From Cronobacter sakazakii (GTDB taxonomy: Bacteria; Pseudomonadota; Gammaproteobacteria; Enterobacterales; Enterobacteriaceae): DNA of 64,000 bases. The notes beneath the pieces were generated by a model, which saw only the letters and a program-made list of their open reading frames with translations, had not been told where the DNA came from and searched no databases. Positions 1-8,649 of the stretch are shown here, one piece after another. Within the stretch, counting starts at the first letter, position 1; every line of letters starts with the position of its first letter. The DNA is taken from the NCBI RefSeq assembly GCF_000982825.1, contig NZ_CP011047.1, positions 2,046,001 to 2,110,000 of the forward strand, written 5' to 3'. The position numbers and the translations under genes were made by a program.

Positions 1-1422
1 GCAGTAGAAGCACTGGCCAGCGGCCCTGGCGCTGTGGTGCCGGATAATATCGTCGTGGGGCTGACGGACAATTTCTACGTCACCGCAAACCCGCTTCTGC
101 TTGATAATGGCGAAACGGTTACCGGACAGACGCTCTATTTTCCGCTTACCTGGGCGGCGTTGCTAAGCCCGGAGGAGATGACAGCGGTCATCGGCCATGA
201 ACTGGGCCACTTCTCGGGTAAAGATACTGAATTCAGCCAGCGGTTTTTGCCAGTTTATGACGGCTTTAGCCGCAGCCTTGACGTGCTCGATCCTGATGAC
301 GGGAAAAAACCGTACGTGGGACGGGTTGAGTTACGCACGGCACTGTACAGCGCGCACTACTTTCTTGAGCAGTTCCACAGGCTGGTCATGATGTGGCGCC
401 AGCGACGCGAACATGCTGCTGACGAGGCGGGCGCGCAGGCCAGCTCGCCAGAGGCGCTTGCGTCGGCGCTGTTGCGTATTGTGGCGCTAGGCGGCCCGGT
501 GAATGCGTATCTGGAGGCCGTTTATCAGGCGCAGGTGCAAACCGATAATGTGGCGGCAACGCTGCTGACGCATCTCAGCGGACATCCCGTGCCGGACCCG
601 CGCGAGTATCTGGAAAACGAAATATCGCACCCTTATGACTCCCACCCGTCGTGCCGTGCGCGCATTGAAGCGCTGGGCTGCTCGGTCGAGCTGGCGGCGA
701 TTCAGGCTTCACGTCCGGTAAGCCTGCAGAATTACGGACATTTGCACGCATTGTTCACCAACACCGATGAGCTGGCGCGTTCGCTGACCGCCACACTGAC
801 TGGCCGGGTTGCTGAGCAACGCAATGCCTGGCGCGACGAATTACAAACCGTGGTGCAGGCCGTCTCTGGCGAGAAGGTCATTTATTCCCGCCGCCGTATT
901 TCGCGCGGCGGCGTGCTGACCATCGTGACGTTTGTGTCGATGCTTGTGGCGTTTCATGCCGATCGCGAGTGGCAGTTTCCGCCCGGTAAGCGGGAATGGG
1001 CGGGGCTTATCATTACGCTGATATTTGCGTATTTCATCTGGCTTGGCGCCAGGAGCGTGCTGCGTTTCTGGCGCGAAAGCAAAGCGCCATTGCTGGTGTT
1101 AACCCCACAACATTTGATTTTCCGTGAATTAAAAGAACCTGTGCCATTTTCAGCGCTGACCAGTTATCTGTTCATGGCAGCAAAAAAGGAAATGATGATA
1201 GGCCTTGAATATAAAGAGGGCTATCAGCCACCTGCATTGGCTGGCGCGCGCTTTCGGCCTTACCGCTACGTGAATAAAAAAGAGCGTCTGATGCTGCTGG
1301 ATGCAGATGGCAAATTGTATGACGCCGACAACAACCCGGTTTCACAGGAGGCGCTGATGGAGATGATCGAAATGTATTTCCATGCCCCTGATGTAAAGGC
1401 GCAGCTCGATACGATGCAGTAA
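1..1422 (+). CDS. M48-family membrane metallopeptidase, 5' end outside the window
   Basis: The frame is open from base 1, and the first codons (AVEALASGPGAVVPDN) align with an internal stretch of the next gene (VEALSQKTGAMMPDN). The true start is therefore left of the window and the GTG at 34 is internal. The zinc site HELGH lies at nt 196-210, and a downstream REHAADE motif supplies the third ligand. A hydrophobic pair near nt 900-1070 suggests C-terminal membrane segments. The 3' third, from about 1087, looks more AT-rich than the second copy. It is a tandem paralogue of the gene at 1535. Substrate unknown; a role in envelope protein turnover is only a family-level inference. Confidence 0.85.
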   Translation, partial: AVEALASGPGAVVPDNIVVGLTDNFYVTANPLLLDNGETVTGQTLYFPLTWAALLSPEEMTAVIGHELGHFSGKDTEFSQRFLPVYDGFSRSLDVLDPDDGKKPYVGRVELRTALYSAHYFLEQFHRLVMMWRQRREHAADEAGAQASSPEALASALLRIVALGGPVNAYLEAVYQAQVQTDNVAATLLTHLSGHPVPDPREYLENEISHPYDSHPSCRARIEALGCSVELAAIQASRPVSLQNYGHLHALFTNTDELARSLTATLTGRVAEQRNAWRDELQTVVQAVSGEKVIYSRRRISRGGVLTIVTFVSMLVAFHADREWQFPPGKREWAGLIITLIFAYFIWLGARSVLRFWRESKAPLLVLTPQHLIFRELKEPVPFSALTSYLFMAAKKEMMIGLEYKEGYQPPALAGARFRPYRYVNKKERLMLLDADGKLYDADNNPVSQEALMEMIEMYFHAPDVKAQLDTMQ

Positions 1423-1534
1423 CCCATCGGCCCCGTCAGAGGGCTGTGGGAGGAGGCGTCTGTTATCAGACAGACGCGTTTAACCGCGGGGCGTGTCCCC
1501 GCCGTCTATGGATTAACAAGGAAACGACGTAACG

Positions 1535-3661
1535 ATGAACAGGAAGCATCTCGCTTATCTTTTTCTGGTGCCGCTGCTGGTGGCCTGCTATGCCGTCTGG
1601 CAGCACTGGCGCGTCAGCGACATTCTGGAGAGCGTCGACAGCTCAAACAGCCTGATTCAGACGGCGAGCGACGCGCTGAAACAGGATCCGAAAGCAATCA
1701 TTGAATTCACCAGCGACGGGAAAAACTATCGCGTTCCCGCGACAGAAGTGATTGAGAGCGAACGGAGCGTTCAGAACGAATACGCGGGCCAAATCATGCT
1801 GGCGCGCACCCAGAGCGGGCTGGCCTCTTTCGCCGTCGGGCTGGCGCTGCTGTGCATGGTGCTGAACGCCGGAGCGATCGCGCTGTGTCGGCGCAGCGTG
1901 ACCATCGCAAAGCAGTCGCAGGATGCGCTGGTACAGGCGTTTGATAAGTGCCGCAAACTGCTGCCGTGGCTGATGGTGTCGCAGATTGTCTGCTGCGGCC
2001 TGGCGCTGTTCGCGGTCGTCGGGTATGAGACGCTCTGGTTCGCCACCCATTACAAAATGAACGCCGGCGGCATCAAAGTGATGCTGTTCGCGCTGGTGAT
2101 CCTGTTCGGTATTCTCTGGGTACTTTACAAAAGCCTCGGCAGCATCCGCCGCTGCTTCGCGCTGTTCCAGCCGGAGCCAAATGAAGTGGTGGGCTATAAC
2201 CTGACCCGCGAACAGGCACCCGCGCTCTGGAGCATGGTGGAAGCGCTGTCGCAGAAAACCGGTGCGATGATGCCGGATAACATCGTGGTCGGTATGCTGG
2301 AAGGCTTTTACGTCACCGCCAACAGCGTGCAACTGGAAGACGGCCCGCTGTTAACCGGTCAGACGCTCTATTTTCCGCTCACCTGGGCGGCGCTACTTGA
2401 TAAAGACGAAACCTGCGCGGTTATTGGTCACGAACTGGGCCACTTCGCAGGTCAGGATACACAGTACAGCCTGCGGTTTGCGCCGCTGTACGCGGGCATT
2501 ACCAATAGCATCAATACCATGGCGCAAAACCAGCAGAGCGCGCCGTTTATCGATCACGTGGTGCTTTACCCGTCGCTCTATATGGGCGTCTATTTTATCG
2601 AGCAACTGCATGAAACGGTGAGCCACTGGAGCCGCATCCGCGAACACGCCGCCGATGAGATGGGCGCGCGCGCCAGCTCCCCGCAGGCGCTGGCATCGTC
2701 GCTGCTGCGTATTTCTGCCGTCAGTGAGCCGCTGAACAACACGCTCGACGATTTCTTTAACGGCAAACCGGGCTTTGAGGATCTGGTGGCCGCGCTGGTC
2801 ACTCGCTTGCGCGAAGAAGGCTTTGGCGATATCCAGGCTTATCTGGAGCACAAAGCCGCACACCCGACCGACAGCCATCCGCCGTCACGCGCGCGTATCG
2901 AAGCGCTCGGCTGCGCCATCGACGACACGTTGATTCAGCACGCCACCCGCGCGGTGCCGCAGGACCCGTGGGAAAACCTGCGCCTGTGGTTCGCACAGCC
3001 AGAAGCGCTCTCCGGCAAAATGACTGGCGAGCTCGCCGGGAAAGCCGCCGAGCATCGCGAAGAGTTTCGCCGCGAGCTGGAAGAGGTGGTGCAGCAGTCT
3101 GGCGAGACCGTCACGCTCTACTCCGGCAAAAAAGTCTTTTTCGTCGGCGGGATTCTGGCGGTGGTGCTGTTTGTCGCGACGGTCGCCATGCTGAAAATCG
3201 TGGATCCGTTTAATATTCAGGGCATTGCCGACGGTAAAATCGTCGCCATCGCGATTGGCACGGGGTTGCTGAGCTTACTGACCTGTTACGTGCTCTGGCA
3301 GCAGTGGCAGAAGCGCGAGATCCCGTTCCTGACGATGACGCCCGATTCGCTGCACTGCCGTCAGTTCACCGCGGGAATTCCGCTGAGCGCCATTGAAGAT
3401 TTCTCGGTGCAGACCGCCAACGATACCACCACCGTGACGCTGATTTACCGCGAAGGGTTTGAGCCGCCGCGCGCCGTCGGCGGCCGCTGGAAAAACTTCA
3501 CCCGCGTGAAGCGCGGTAAACGTAAGCTGGCGTTCGTATTTATCGGCGGGCTTCGCGAAGGAGAGAGCCGTAAGGCGTACTCCGCCGACATGCTGGTGGA
3601 GTTGCTGGTGCGTAACCTTAACGCTATCCACGCGCGCGACGCGCTGTCGCGTTTCTCGTAA
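1535..3661 (+). CDS. M48-family membrane metallopeptidase, full-length paralogue
   Basis: A 708-residue protein. Hydrophobic segments lie near residues 7-24, 95-117, 145-165 and 180-200, then the M48 catalytic domain, then two further hydrophobic segments around 530-590. The zinc motif HELGH is at about 299-303, followed by EHAADEMGA with the third ligand. The start ATG follows AAGGAAACG. It is 112 bp downstream of the first paralogue in the same direction, so the pair arose by duplication and may be co-transcribed. It differs from HtpX and BepA in its long N-terminal membrane part. I do not recognise a named gene; function beyond zinc-dependent proteolysis is unknown. Confidence 0.88.
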   Translation: MNRKHLAYLFLVPLLVACYAVWQHWRVSDILESVDSSNSLIQTASDALKQDPKAIIEFTSDGKNYRVPATEVIESERSVQNEYAGQIMLARTQSGLASFAVGLALLCMVLNAGAIALCRRSVTIAKQSQDALVQAFDKCRKLLPWLMVSQIVCCGLALFAVVGYETLWFATHYKMNAGGIKVMLFALVILFGILWVLYKSLGSIRRCFALFQPEPNEVVGYNLTREQAPALWSMVEALSQKTGAMMPDNIVVGMLEGFYVTANSVQLEDGPLLTGQTLYFPLTWAALLDKDETCAVIGHELGHFAGQDTQYSLRFAPLYAGITNSINTMAQNQQSAPFIDHVVLYPSLYMGVYFIEQLHETVSHWSRIREHAADEMGARASSPQALASSLLRISAVSEPLNNTLDDFFNGKPGFEDLVAALVTRLREEGFGDIQAYLEHKAAHPTDSHPPSRARIEALGCAIDDTLIQHATRAVPQDPWENLRLWFAQPEALSGKMTGELAGKAAEHREEFRRELEEVVQQSGETVTLYSGKKVFFVGGILAVVLFVATVAMLKIVDPFNIQGIADGKIVAIAIGTGLLSLLTCYVLWQQWQKREIPFLTMTPDSLHCRQFTAGIPLSAIEDFSVQTANDTTTVTLIYREGFEPPRAVGGRWKNFTRVKRGKRKLAFVFIGGLREGESRKAYSADMLVELLVRNLNAIHARDALSRFS

Positions 3662-3666
3662 GGAAG

Positions 3667-3690
3667 CGGCGCGGCCTGCTGGCCGCGCCG
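3667..3690. terminator. Hairpin between convergent genes
   Basis: A perfect 10-bp inverted repeat, CGGCGCGGCC / GGCCGCGCCG, with a TGCT loop. It sits between the stop of the M48 gene and the stop of the regulator on the other strand. There is no clear U-tract on either side, so termination would rest on stem strength. Confidence 0.6.
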
Positions 3691-4464
3691 TTACGCCTGC
3701 GCCTGCAACAGCAGCAGGTCGATAAGCATCACCAGATTGGATTCAAACGAGGTGATCCCCGCCGCTTCAGCGGCGAAATGGATTGCCTCGTCATAGAGTG
3801 GAAAATGCAGCCCGGACAGCGCCGCCAGCGGATTTGGCGACGCGCGGGTAAATGCCACCACCTCCATGCCGACATTACGGGCGATGCGCGCTTTGTCGAG
3901 CACCTGTTCCGTTTCGCCGCTGCGCGAGACGGCAACAAACACTTCATACCGCGCCGCGTTGCTGAGAAAAATATTACGGCTGTCACCAGGGCCGGAGATA
4001 AAGGCCGTCTTGCCGAGCACCTGTAACTTTTTGGTCAGATATTCCGCGAAGAGATACGAAAACCCCGCGCCGTAGAGAAAAAAACGCTCTTTTTCCCGCA
4101 GCAGTTCGCTGAACGAGGCGATCTTTTCGGGCGTTACCCAGCGAAAGGTCTGCTGATAATTTTCGACAAAGCGGTTAAACAGGGCGGGCAGAACGTCGGG
4201 CGCGGCGTCGGGTTCAATGGCGAGATGGGGCGTTTCAGTGAGCAGTTGCTTACAGTGCCAGATAAGTTCGCTGTAACCGCTGAAGCCAAGCTTATGGCAC
4301 AGCCGCATAATCGTGGCGGTGGAGACAAACGTCTCCTGCGCCAGTTCGCGTACCGTGATATTCCCCACCCGCAGCGGATGCGCCGTCAGGTGGGAAAGCA
4401 CGCGGTACTCGGCGCGGGTCAGCGACTCGCCGCGCATCAGCAGCGGCGTCAGGCGGTTATCCAT
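3691..4464 (-). CDS. MurR/RpiR-family transcriptional regulator
   Basis: A 257-residue protein. The N-terminal helix-turn-helix is at about 17-60 (TVRELAQETFVSTATIMRLCHKLG), and a C-terminal SIS sugar-phosphate-binding domain carries SRSGETEQ. The chosen ATG at 4464 overlaps the sseA stop codon by one base (TAATG), implying translational coupling to sseA. RpiR proteins commonly sense phosphosugars, and GlvR-type members control 6-phospho-alpha-glucosidase operons. The likely target is therefore the PTS/GH4 pair upstream on the same strand, although sseA lies between them. That assignment is inference from context. Confidence 0.88.
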   Translation of the reverse strand: MDNRLTPLLMRGESLTRAEYRVLSHLTAHPLRVGNITVRELAQETFVSTATIMRLCHKLGFSGYSELIWHCKQLLTETPHLAIEPDAAPDVLPALFNRFVENYQQTFRWVTPEKIASFSELLREKERFFLYGAGFSYLFAEYLTKKLQVLGKTAFISGPGDSRNIFLSNAARYEVFVAVSRSGETEQVLDKARIARNVGMEVVAFTRASPNPLAALSGLHFPLYDEAIHFAAEAAGITSFESNLVMLIDLLLLQAQA

Positions 4465-5312
4465 TATGACGCCGGTTCGATGGGCAGATCGTCGCGCGCG
4501 CCCCATTCACTCCAGGAGCCGTCATAGAGCTTCACATCGCTGGCCTCAAGAGTGGCGAGGGCGAGCATCACGACGGCCGCCGTCACGCCGGAGCCGCAGC
4601 TGGCGATAATCGGGCGATGCAGATCCACGCCCTGGTCCGCGAATATCTCGCGCAGTTCGTCGGTGGTTTTCAACTGGCCTTTAACGACCAGATCCGTCCA
4701 CGGTACGTTCAGCGCGCCGGGAATATGGCCGCGCCGCAGGCCCGGTCGTGGTTCATCGGCTTCGGCGTTAAAGCGCGCCGCCGGGCGGGCATCAACGAGC
4801 TGTGCGGTTTTCTCGTGGCTTGCCAGTAAGACATCGGTCAGGCGTTTGACCAGCCCGTCGTCAAATTTGGCTTCAAAGTCGCCTTCGGGCGCGTCGACCA
4901 TACCTTCTTCCAGCGGAAAACCGTCGCGCTGCCATTCGGCAAGGCCGCCCGCCAGAATTGACACATTCTGTACGCCGAAGGCGCGCAGCATCCACCAGGC
5001 GCGCGGCGCTGAGAAAAGGTTGCCTTCGTCATAGACAATGAGATGTTTGTCGTGGCTGACGCCCAGTTCACGCATCGCGACCGCGAACGCTTCCGGGCGC
5101 GGCATCATATGGGGCAGGGGGGTAGAGTGATCGGACAGCGCTTCGATATCGAAAAAGCGCGCGCCGGGAAGATGGCCCGCGCGATACTCTTGCGCCATAT
5201 TGCGCAGGTGCTCCTGGCCCGCAGGGGCCATACGGGCGTCGAGGATCTGAATTTCCGGGTCGTCGATATGCTCTGCAAGCCAGTGGCTCGCGACAAAAAA
5301 GGATGTGGACAT
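4464..5312 (-). CDS. sseA: 3-mercaptopyruvate sulfurtransferase
   Basis: A 282-residue two-domain rhodanese. The active-site loop CGSGVTA has its catalytic cysteine at 239, the sequence that separates mercaptopyruvate sulfurtransferases from thiosulfate rhodaneses. It transfers sulfur from 3-mercaptopyruvate to thiols or cyanide in the cytoplasm. Length and sequence agree with E. coli SseA (281 residues). In E. coli sseA adjoins yfhM; here an alpha-glucoside PTS cluster has come between them, and a RpiR regulator overlaps the sseA 3' end. Confidence 0.96.
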   Translation of the reverse strand: MSTSFFVASHWLAEHIDDPEIQILDARMAPAGQEHLRNMAQEYRAGHLPGARFFDIEALSDHSTPLPHMMPRPEAFAVAMRELGVSHDKHLIVYDEGNLFSAPRAWWMLRAFGVQNVSILAGGLAEWQRDGFPLEEGMVDAPEGDFEAKFDDGLVKRLTDVLLASHEKTAQLVDARPAARFNAEADEPRPGLRRGHIPGALNVPWTDLVVKGQLKTTDELREIFADQGVDLHRPIIASCGSGVTAAVVMLALATLEASDVKLYDGSWSEWGARDDLPIEPAS

Positions 5313-5404
5313 GGCGTTCTCCGTGTCATCGCTGAGAAACGGATTGTCAGCGCTTTTTCACCTCACCACAAGCCATCATTATTGATGTCGCGAGCAGGCT
5401 CCGG

Positions 5405-6772
5405 TTATGACGCCGCTTCTCCGTTCACCCAGGCTTTTTGCAGCGCCGGCCAGTAGTCGCGGTTCGCCTCAATCATGTCATCAAGGATCGCTTTAGCGTG
5501 CTGCATCGTGGGGACAGTACGGTTAAGTGTAAATGCCTGCAGCGCTTTTTCGTAACTGCCTTCGAGCGTCGCCTCGACCAGCAGTTGCTCGGAGGCGAGC
5601 TGCTGCATCAGCAGTGTCTGGTGGAAGAGCGGCACCTCGCCCATACGCACCGGCTCCGGCCCGGCGGCGGTGATATACGCCGGCACTTCCACCATCGCGT
5701 CGTAAGGCAGATTGGCGATAGCGCCTTTGTTTTCGACAATCACCAGATGCCGCTGGCGTAAATCGAACGCCAGCGAGCAGGCGACATCAACAATAAACGC
5801 GCCGTGAACGCCTACGTGGAACGCATCCGGCAGAGTGCCGGTGCGCTTGTACTCTTCCGCCGCCGCGAACAGTTTTTTCTCGCGCCCGTCCATCACTTCA
5901 TTGGCGCGGGTGTAATCCGGGTTCTGATGCGCAACGATGTCGTTTGGCATCAGGTAATACTGTAAATACGGGTTCGGCAGATAATCCGGGAAGTGATCCA
6001 TGATCGGCTTAATATTGCGCCAGGTTTTCACCCATGACGGATCGGAGTGCTGCGGATCGGTCTGCGCCGCGTCTTCGGTCAGCAGGCCGAATTTCGCGAT
6101 ATGACGGCGCAGCGCGGGCAGTTGATCTTCACCATCCACCAGCACGCGGGTGAACCAGCCGAAGTGGTTCAGGCCAAAGTAATCCACTTCAAGCTTATGC
6201 CGGTCGACCCCGAGAATCGCGCCCATGTTGCGCATCGCCGCCACCGGCATATCGCAGATATTGAGCACGCGGGCAGTGGGGCGCAGGCGTCGCACGCCTT
6301 CCGCCACAATCGCCGCCGGGTTGGAGTAATTCACAATCCAGGCTTTTTCATCGGCGTAACGCTCGACCATATCGATAAGTTCGACCATCGGCAGAATAGT
6401 GCGAAGGCCGTAAGCGAGGCCGCCCGGCCCGCAGGTTTCCTGGCCCACCACGCCGTGACGCAGCGGGATTTTTTCATCCTGCTCGCGCATTTTGTACTGG
6501 CCGACGCGCATCTGGGCGAACACAAAATGCGCGCCGCTGAACGCCACTTCCGGGTCGCGGGTGGTAGTGAATTTAATGGTCTGGCTGTGATCGCGGATCA
6601 CTTTCTCCACCACCGGCGCGATCGTCTCCTGACGCGCGCTGTCGATGTCATAGAGACGAATTTCGGCGAGCGGAAAATCGCTTAAGCGCACCATCAGGCT
6701 TTTTACAATACCTGGCGTATAGGTGCTGCCGCCACCGGCGATAGCAAGAATAAAGGGAGGTTTCAACATCAT
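5405..6772 (-). CDS. GH4 6-phospho-alpha-glucosidase
   Basis: About 455 residues. An N-terminal NAD-binding motif (IAGGGSTYTPGIV) is followed by CDMP at about 173-176, the signature of the alpha-specific branch of family GH4; the beta-specific enzymes have CNVP. LNHFGW at about 201-206 supplies metal and substrate contacts. GH4 enzymes use NAD and a divalent metal to hydrolyse phosphorylated disaccharides such as maltose 6-phosphate or sucrose-isomer phosphates. It lies 9 bp after the PTS permease gene, so the imported sugar phosphate would be its substrate. Two adjacent ATGs are possible; the second (6769) is better spaced from AGGAG. Related to Klebsiella AglB and Bacillus GlvA. Confidence 0.9.
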   Translation of the reverse strand: MMLKPPFILAIAGGGSTYTPGIVKSLMVRLSDFPLAEIRLYDIDSARQETIAPVVEKVIRDHSQTIKFTTTRDPEVAFSGAHFVFAQMRVGQYKMREQDEKIPLRHGVVGQETCGPGGLAYGLRTILPMVELIDMVERYADEKAWIVNYSNPAAIVAEGVRRLRPTARVLNICDMPVAAMRNMGAILGVDRHKLEVDYFGLNHFGWFTRVLVDGEDQLPALRRHIAKFGLLTEDAAQTDPQHSDPSWVKTWRNIKPIMDHFPDYLPNPYLQYYLMPNDIVAHQNPDYTRANEVMDGREKKLFAAAEEYKRTGTLPDAFHVGVHGAFIVDVACSLAFDLRQRHLVIVENKGAIANLPYDAMVEVPAYITAAGPEPVRMGEVPLFHQTLLMQQLASEQLLVEATLEGSYEKALQAFTLNRTVPTMQHAKAILDDMIEANRDYWPALQKAWVNGEAAS

Positions 6773-6781
6773 CAGCTCCTG

Positions 6782-8326
6782 TCAGAGAAACATTTCAACG
6801 GCTTCACGCATTTTTTTTACATGCAGCCCGTAGACCACCTGAACGTTATTGCCTTGTTTAATCACCGCTTTTGCTCCGGTTGATTTCAGGCGCGGCTCAT
6901 CAATAGTGGCCACGTCGCGCACCGTGACGCGCAGACGGGTGTAGCAGTTATCAACCACTTCGATGTTGGCCCGACCGCCGAGGCCTTCGATAATCGCCTC
7001 GCCCAGACCGTCGTTTGTGCCTTTCGCCTGATATTCCTGCTTGCTGTAGAGGCGCGTCTCCTGGTCGTCATCCTCGCGCCCCGGCGTTTTCATGTTGAAG
7101 CGCAGGATCAGGAAGCGGAACACAGTGAAATAGAGAACCGCCATAATCAGCCCCACCAGCAGATACATCGGCCAGTTCGATTTCGTGGTGCCAAGCGGCA
7201 GGTTATAGAGAATGAAATCGATAATGCCGTTAGCGCCGATGGCGTGAACGTCCAGCAGATAAAACAGCATCATGCCGATGCCGGTCAGCACCGCGTGCAC
7301 CACAAACAGCAGCGGGGCGATAAACAGGAATGAAAATTCGATAGGCTCGGTGACGCCTACCAGAAGCGACGTCAGCGCCGCCGGGATCAGAATCGCTTTG
7401 GCGGCGGCCCTGCGCTCTGGTTTGGCCGTCATATACATCGCCAGCGCCGCCGCGGGCAGGCCGAACATTTTGCTGATGCCGCGCGCATCCCAGACTACGG
7501 TCGGGCTTAACTGCGTGACGGAAGGGCAGGCCATCTCGGCAAAATAGATATTGCGCGCGCCCTGGTAGACCGTACCGCAGACGTCCTGAGTGCCGCCGAG
7601 TTCGGTATAGAGAAACGGCGTATAGACAAGGTGATGCAGGCCTGTCGGCACCAGAATGCGCTCCAGGAAGCCATACACCGCCACGCCAAACGGGCCTGCG
7701 CCTTTAATCGCCAGCGCCATCGCGCTGATGCCGTGCTGGGCGAAGGGCCAGATCTCACTCATCACTACGCCTAATACCATCGAGACCGGCAGCATAATGA
7801 TGGCGACAAAGCAGTGGCCGGAGTAAATCGCCATCGCGCCTGAGAACTGCACGCCGGAGTAGCGGTTATAGAGCCAGCCGGAGAGCGCGCCGGTCAGAAT
7901 GCCCGCGAACACGCCCATCTCCAGCACCTGCACGCCAAGCACCATGCTTTGCCCGGCCGCGCGCATCTGATCGGCAGGCGCCAGTTCGCCCTGCAACTGT
8001 AAAGTCACATTCATGGCGTTAATAAAAACAATAAACGTCACCAGCCCTGTCAGCGCCGCGTAGCCTTTGTCGCGCGCCGCAAGACCAATGGGAATGCCGA
8101 CGGCGAAGACCAGCGCCAGGTTCGCCAGCACCGAGACCGCCGATTTGGCGATAAGCTGGCCGGTGTGCTGCAATGCCGGATGGCCGAGAAACGGCAGATA
8201 ACCCGCCAGGCTGCCGTTGCCGAGCACGTTACCGAAGGCGATAAACAGGCCGACAATCGGCAGGATTAATACCGGTCCGTAAAGGGACTTGCCAAAGTTT
8301 TGTAGGGCGTTTACGGCGTATCTCAT
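6782..8326 (-). CDS. Alpha-glucoside PTS permease, fused IIC-IIB domains
   Basis: A 514-residue inner-membrane transporter. The IIC domain occupies about 1-420, with many hydrophobic segments and the conserved VTEPIEFSFLF. A linker leads to a C-terminal IIB domain whose phosphorylated cysteine is at about 461 (NCYTRLRV). It belongs to the glucose/glucoside PTS superfamily (AglA, GlvC, MalX type). No IIA domain is fused or adjacent, so phosphate probably comes from the glucose IIA (Crr). It is the first gene of the agl-like transcription unit. Exact sugar unknown; maltose, isomaltulose and other alpha-glucosides are candidates. Confidence 0.92.
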   Translation of the reverse strand: MRYAVNALQNFGKSLYGPVLILPIVGLFIAFGNVLGNGSLAGYLPFLGHPALQHTGQLIAKSAVSVLANLALVFAVGIPIGLAARDKGYAALTGLVTFIVFINAMNVTLQLQGELAPADQMRAAGQSMVLGVQVLEMGVFAGILTGALSGWLYNRYSGVQFSGAMAIYSGHCFVAIIMLPVSMVLGVVMSEIWPFAQHGISAMALAIKGAGPFGVAVYGFLERILVPTGLHHLVYTPFLYTELGGTQDVCGTVYQGARNIYFAEMACPSVTQLSPTVVWDARGISKMFGLPAAALAMYMTAKPERRAAAKAILIPAALTSLLVGVTEPIEFSFLFIAPLLFVVHAVLTGIGMMLFYLLDVHAIGANGIIDFILYNLPLGTTKSNWPMYLLVGLIMAVLYFTVFRFLILRFNMKTPGREDDDQETRLYSKQEYQAKGTNDGLGEAIIEGLGGRANIEVVDNCYTRLRVTVRDVATIDEPRLKSTGAKAVIKQGNNVQVVYGLHVKKMREAVEMFL

Positions 8327-8649
8327 TTAGCTCTCTCTTTTTTATCGTCTGGCTAAACCACCTGATGTGCAGAGGCACCGCTCAAAGGTAGCAACCCGCT
8401 GCCTTTAAAATCCAGTTATCTGATTGTTTTAAAAACAAATAACTCCAAAGGTAACATGTAACGTTATGCACTGTGATCGCGGTAACATCCGGGGGCAGGT
8501 GAGGAGAAAGCCAGTGTTTTGCAGGTCGTTGCAAGGAATTTGCAAAGCATCTTCCGCTATTCATTTTTGGTGGTTTTTTTTTGTCACAGCTTTTAAGCAT
8601 AATAGCCGCCGTTACCGGCAACCGACGGCCACTACGGCCAGGGAAAACT
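8327..8649. promoter_or_regulatory. Divergent regulatory region, PTS operon / yfhM
   Basis: This 323-bp gap separates the leftward PTS gene from rightward yfhM and is AT-rich. A near-palindrome TGTTTTAAAAACA lies at 8425-8437. The octamer GGTAACAT occurs twice, at 8450-8457 and 8481-8488, starts 31 bp apart (about three helical turns). TGTGATCGCGGTAACA at 8472-8487 resembles a CRP site with one good half. These fit catabolite control and a local regulator of the PTS operon, but none is proven. No gene is seen in the gap. Confidence 0.4.
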
